DNA of 16,143 nt from Chamaesiphon sp. (lineage in GTDB: Bacteria; Cyanobacteriota; Cyanobacteriia; Cyanobacteriales; Chamaesiphonaceae), in assembly GCA_026785875.1 (NCBI GenBank), contig JAJAZF010000060.1, positions 1 to 16,143 of the forward strand. Direction: 5' to 3'. Of this stretch, positions 13,034 through 16,143 are shown one piece after another (position 1 is the first letter of the stretch; each line of letters starts with the position of its first letter). The position numbers and the translations under genes are program-made. Under the pieces are notes generated by a model. The model worked only from the letters and a program-made list of their open reading frames with translations. It was not told the DNA's origin and did not search any database.

Positions 13034-14563
13034 CTATTGCATTCGATCGATCGTCCGATATTGAACTGCTTCGGCAATGTGGGCGGGTGCGATCCTGTCT
13101 GTGTTGGCGAGATCGGCGATGGTTCTGGCGACTTTGATAATACGATCGCTAGCCCTAGCTGACAATCCTAACTTGCGAATGGCTGTCTCTAATAGTTGCC
13201 GACTACTATCGTCGAGGGGGCACCATGTTCGCAATTCTCTGCTTTGCATTTGAGCATTACAAACAATGTTTGGTACGGATTGAAATCGCTCGGTAGCCCG
13301 ATCTCGTGCCGCTTGAACGCGGGGACGAACTGTAGCCGAATTTTCCCCTGTGGGCTGGTTGGTAATCTCCTCTGGTTTGAGCCGATTTACCGCCACCTGA
13401 AGGTCGATGCGATCCATCAGGGGGCCGGAAAGCTTCGCCCAATAATTCTCCCGCTGACGGGGATTGCAGGTACAAGCTTGGATTGTATCTCCATAATAAC
13501 CGCAGGGACAGGGATTTGTACTGGCGACTAGGGTAAATTGGGCGGGGAAGGAGACAGACTGACGGGTACGGGAGATGGTGACGTGTCCATCTTCTAGCGG
13601 TTGACGCAAGAATTCTAGGACATCGCGCTTGAATTCAGTGAGTTCGTCGAGAAATAATACGCCCCGATGGGCGAGAGAGATCTCGCCAGGACGAGGGTAT
13701 GTTCCGCCACCGACAAGGGCTGGGCCAGATGCCGAGTGATGGGGGCTACGATAAGGTCTGTCGCAGACGAGAAAACCGCGTTCTTTGAGTAAGCCAGCGA
13801 CGGAATGGATTTGGGTGACTTCCATCGCTTCAGAAAATGAAAGTGGCGGGAGAATTCCAGGCAAACGGCGCGCTAACATCGTTTTACCACTACCTGGCGG
13901 CCCGACGAAAATCAGATTGTGTCCTCCGGCGGCGGCGATTTCGAGTGCGCGACGGGCGTGTGCTTGTCCTTTGACATCATGCAAGTCGGCATAATCTAAT
14001 TGGGGTTGGGCTAGTCTACCCGTGACATCTACTTTGACTGGCTCAAATTGTTCGGGATGATTGAGAAAGGCGACAACTTGGGCGAGATCTTCTAAGCCAT
14101 ATACCTGGATACCTTGCACGACAGCCGCTTCGCAAGCATTGGCGGCTGGTACTACCAATCCAGTAATCCCCATTTTCTGGGCGGCGGCGGCGATCGATAG
14201 CACCCCTGTAACCGCCCGTAAACTGCCGTCTAAGGACAGTTCGCCCAAGAATAGGTAATCCCCCAATAATTCACCGCTTACCTGGTCTGAGGCGGCGAGG
14301 ATGCCCACACAGATGGGTAAATCGAAGCTGGGGCCTTCCTTGCGTAAATCTGCGGGCGTGAGGTTGACGACAATCCGGCGGATCGGATAGGCGGAACCAG
14401 CATTTTTAATCGCTGTTTTGACGCGCTCTTTGCTCTCTTGCACGGCGATATCTGGCAACCCCACAACGGTAATTCCTGGCAACCCAGTGGCGACATCTAC
14501 CTCAACGCCCACTTTTACGGCATCGATGCCGATAATTGTGGCACTCCAAACTCTGGCTAGCAC
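13034..14563 (-). CDS. comM: ComM/YifB family Mg-chelatase-like AAA+ ATPase
   Basis: A 509-residue protein, normal for YifB/ComM, a hexameric helicase implicated in branch migration during natural transformation in other bacteria. The N-terminal ChlI-like domain (1-175) starts MLARVWSATIIGIDAVKVGV and contains GLPGITVVGLPD and NLTPADLRKEGPSFDLP. The AAA+ module has Walker A GPPGSGKT at 221-228 and Walker B GVLFLDEL at 301-308. A four-cysteine cluster C352, C354, C364, C366 (STNPCPCGY...CTC) follows and probably binds zinc. The C-terminal helical lid ends with SARASDRIIKVARTIADL. The start is GTG at 14563, since the conserved sequence begins right there. A TATAAA reading at about 14588-14580 on the minus strand would give a very short leader. 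It is encoded alone, divergent from the symporter. Confidence 0.95.
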   Translation of the reverse strand: MLARVWSATIIGIDAVKVGVEVDVATGLPGITVVGLPDIAVQESKERVKTAIKNAGSAYPIRRIVVNLTPADLRKEGPSFDLPICVGILAASDQVSGELLGDYLFLGELSLDGSLRAVTGVLSIAAAAQKMGITGLVVPAANACEAAVVQGIQVYGLEDLAQVVAFLNHPEQFEPVKVDVTGRLAQPQLDYADLHDVKGQAHARRALEIAAAGGHNLIFVGPPGSGKTMLARRLPGILPPLSFSEAMEVTQIHSVAGLLKERGFLVCDRPYRSPHHSASGPALVGGGTYPRPGEISLAHRGVLFLDELTEFKRDVLEFLRQPLEDGHVTISRTRQSVSFPAQFTLVASTNPCPCGYYGDTIQACTCNPRQRENYWAKLSGPLMDRIDLQVAVNRLKPEEITNQPTGENSATVRPRVQAARDRATERFQSVPNIVCNAQMQSRELRTWCPLDDSSRQLLETAIRKLGLSARASDRIIKVARTIADLANTDRIAPAHIAEAVQYRTIDRMQ

Positions 14564-14884
14564 AGGGATATTTCCGTTATTTATAATGGCTTCGACTCAG
14601 TTAAGCACGATCCTTCCGTAACTGACAACGATCGAATGTCTTAATTTTTACCTGAAGAGTAGAGGTAGGCTTTAGGCTTTAGGCTGTCAGTGTAGTTTTG
14701 GGATGAGTATGTTGGCTCTCGCCTGAAACTTCGCCTCTGGCGCAACAGGTCTTGTAAATTTTTGTGCTAAGTTTTGATTGATGCCCTATTCCCGCACAGA
14801 TGTCAAAGCCATACAAATTCAGCAATCATCCATAGCGCATCCAGCAACCATCCTCCACTCTCTACTACCCTCTATCCCCTACCT
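14564..14884. other. Divergent intergenic region between comM and the symporter
   Basis: 321 nt without a gene. It holds a short AGGCTTT heptamer run (14669-14686). Near 14718-14750 lies a nested hairpin, CCTG...CAGG enclosing CGCC-TCT-GGCG, which could be part of a leader for the plus-strand symporter. Promoters for both genes should be here; only the TATAAA-like box for comM near 14580-14588 is suggestive. Confidence 0.45.
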
Positions 14885-16143
14885 ATGAGTTTGTCTACAC
14901 TAATCCTCACTGCCCTTGCCGTCGGCATGATGTTTGGGACTGTTTTGAATACTACATTTCCGATGGCGATCGAACCATTCGATCGATATCTACTCGCACC
15001 GATCGGGGCTGGATTTTTGCGAATTATTCAATTCGTCGTCGTGCCGTTGATTTTCTCATCCTTAATTCTCGGTGTCAACCGGATTCAGGGTACGGGGCAA
15101 GTTGGGAGATATGTATTGAAGCTGATGACTTGTTATGTCGTAACGAGTTTAATCTCACTGTGCATCGGCATGGCTGTGGCTTTGTGCTTGCAACCTGGTG
15201 CGGGGGTGACAGGATTTACACTACCAGCTACAACTGCTGCTACAGTAGCCCCAGACGCGATCGAGTGGCTCGTCAGTCTGGTACCGACTAATCCATTGGG
15301 CGCACTTAGTAGTGGCAATCTCTTACAAATCATTTTCTCGGCGGCTCTATTTGGTACCGGAATTCAAATGGCACAAGCACAAGCCAAGCCGTTTGTGGAG
15401 TTGTTGGAGAGTATCTATACTATTAGTGAAAAAGTGCTATCAGTGATTTTATATGCTGCACCTGTGGGAGTATTTGCGCTGATTAGTTCGACGATTGCCA
15501 GACAAGGGTTAGGATTGATCGTGCGGCTATCTTTGTATGTATTGGGGCTATTAATTGCGACGCTGCTCATGGCAGGATTTTATCTGATTCTGTTGACGTT
15601 ACTTAAAGCCAAACCTGGTAAGTTTTTTCGCAGTTTGATTCCATCATTCTTTCTCGGCTTTGGGACTGCGAGTTCCAATGCAGTTTTGCCGATAGTATTA
15701 CAAAATATGCAGGAAGGTTATGGATTGCGATCGGAGATTGCCAGTTTTTCTTTACCTTTAGGCACAGCATTAAAACGTGATGGAGCAACTATTCTCCAAG
15801 GATTTAATGCAATTTTTATCGCTCAAATTTATCATGTGCCAATTACCCCATCGTTATTATTTGCGATCGGACTTAGTAGTTTCTTAGTTTCGTTTAGTAC
15901 TCCTGGCGTACCTGGTTCGGCATTGATTACGATGGCGACGGTGCTATCTGCGGCGGGATTACCATTAGAAGGGATTGCGATTGTCGCGGGGATCGATCGA
16001 TTGACTGATGGTTTCAAGACTGTACTAAACGTGGTAGGCAATGGTAGTAATGCTATTTTGCTCAGTCTATGGGAGCCAGCTCCACCAGAGTTAGCTCCAG
16101 AATTGATAGTAGCCCCAGTTCATGAATCAAGTGTCAGACATTA
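14885..16143 (+). CDS. Dicarboxylate/amino acid:cation symporter (SDF family), runs to window edge
   Basis: An inner-membrane secondary transporter of the GltP/DctA family (PF00375). 419 codons are read from the ATG at 14885 and the window ends on TA of the next codon. If the next base is A or G the protein ends there, which would be a normal length. The family core is clear: FVVVPLIFSSLILGV (TM2), the HP1 serine motif GTASSNAVLP (260-269), TM7 PLGTALKRDGATI (291-303), HP2 STPGVPGSALI and TM8 AGIDRLTDGFKTVLNVVGN (368-386). Compared with GltPh, several cation and substrate ligands differ: the TM7 NMDGT is KRDGA (K297, R298, A301), R397 is K378, and D405 is N386. The first Asp pair in TM8 (D371, D375), T379 and N382 are kept. 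Substrate and coupling ion may therefore differ from the Na+-aspartate type. Confidence 0.9.
   Translation, partial: MSLSTLILTALAVGMMFGTVLNTTFPMAIEPFDRYLLAPIGAGFLRIIQFVVVPLIFSSLILGVNRIQGTGQVGRYVLKLMTCYVVTSLISLCIGMAVALCLQPGAGVTGFTLPATTAATVAPDAIEWLVSLVPTNPLGALSSGNLLQIIFSAALFGTGIQMAQAQAKPFVELLESIYTISEKVLSVILYAAPVGVFALISSTIARQGLGLIVRLSLYVLGLLIATLLMAGFYLILLTLLKAKPGKFFRSLIPSFFLGFGTASSNAVLPIVLQNMQEGYGLRSEIASFSLPLGTALKRDGATILQGFNAIFIAQIYHVPITPSLLFAIGLSSFLVSFSTPGVPGSALITMATVLSAAGLPLEGIAIVAGIDRLTDGFKTVLNVVGNGSNAILLSLWEPAPPELAPELIVAPVHESSVRH

Noticed and set aside
13196..14621. Frames of 65-111 residues antisense to comM
   Set aside because: Shadows of a well-conserved AAA+ ATPase gene with high GC third positions; none shows a family motif.
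15133..16041. Minus-strand frames within the symporter region
   Set aside because: The plus strand carries an uninterrupted, clearly conserved transporter frame through this interval, so the minus frames are shadows.
1..16143. CRISPR array, prophage, transposase or defence island
   Set aside because: All tandem repeats have 7-nt or 18-nt units without spacers, and no transposase, integrase, Cas or nuclease-helicase genes are found; the gene content is housekeeping.
1..16143. tRNA genes
   Set aside because: Scanning for the TTCRANNC arm followed by an acceptor stem gave no cloverleaf-like sequence on either strand by eye.

Overview
The window looks like an ordinary chromosomal stretch of a cyanobacterium. 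The evidence is a high-light-inducible protein gene, a Ycf37-type TPR gene, several small cyanobacteria-type conserved genes, HIP1 octamers (GCGATCGC at 39-46, also near 2104, 5266, 6200, 8118 and 9237), very frequent CGATCG cores, and many short tandem heptamer repeats (STRR) between genes. Genus cannot be fixed by eye. The CGATCGA-rich style would fit a Chamaesiphon-like or other large-genome cyanobacterium, but that is only an impression.

Layout. 1-2.3 kb: an hli gene (minus), a repeat element with STRR in its centre, a small charged protein gene (plus) and a membrane-anchored one-cysteine MsrA (minus). 2.3-2.6 kb: a decayed N-terminal fragment of a DUF4139/MuiA-family gene (minus). 2.7-5.4 kb, plus strand: a promoter, a GAF-HD-GYP phosphodiesterase and a DUF4184 membrane protein. 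5.5-9.95 kb, all minus: in transcription order rnpB (RNase P RNA), rnc, rpmI, rplT, an amino-acid-type solute-binding protein, a ycf37-like gene and fabG. 10.1-11.1 kb, plus: a cyclophilin and peptide deformylase. 11.1-11.4 kb: a second copy of the repeat element and a long heptamer array. 11.4-14.6 kb, minus: a coiled-coil protein (probably TIGR04376), a single-pass protein with a GspC-like C-terminus, and a ComM/YifB AAA ATPase. 14.9 kb to the edge, plus: a dicarboxylate/amino acid:cation symporter with unusual cation-site residues.

Functionally this is mostly housekeeping. It covers RNA processing (RNase P RNA next to RNase III), ribosomal proteins L35 and L20, N-terminal maturation (deformylase), protein folding and repair (cyclophilin, MsrA), fatty-acid synthesis (FabG) and photosynthesis-related proteins (Hlip, Ycf37). 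I see no phage, CRISPR, transposase or defence system.

The most interesting material is non-coding. (i) A two-copy element has near-identical flanks (965-987/1095-1122 and 11130-11152/11194-11221) around a variable STRR core. (ii) STRR has invaded rnpB as an extended hairpin. (iii) The same heptamers form a perfect 13-bp hairpin after rplT. (iv) A palindrome occurs twice next to ATCAATT arrays. Protein-level points of interest are the roughly 125-residue His/Cys-bearing insertion in the HD-GYP protein and the altered Na+ ligands in the symporter.
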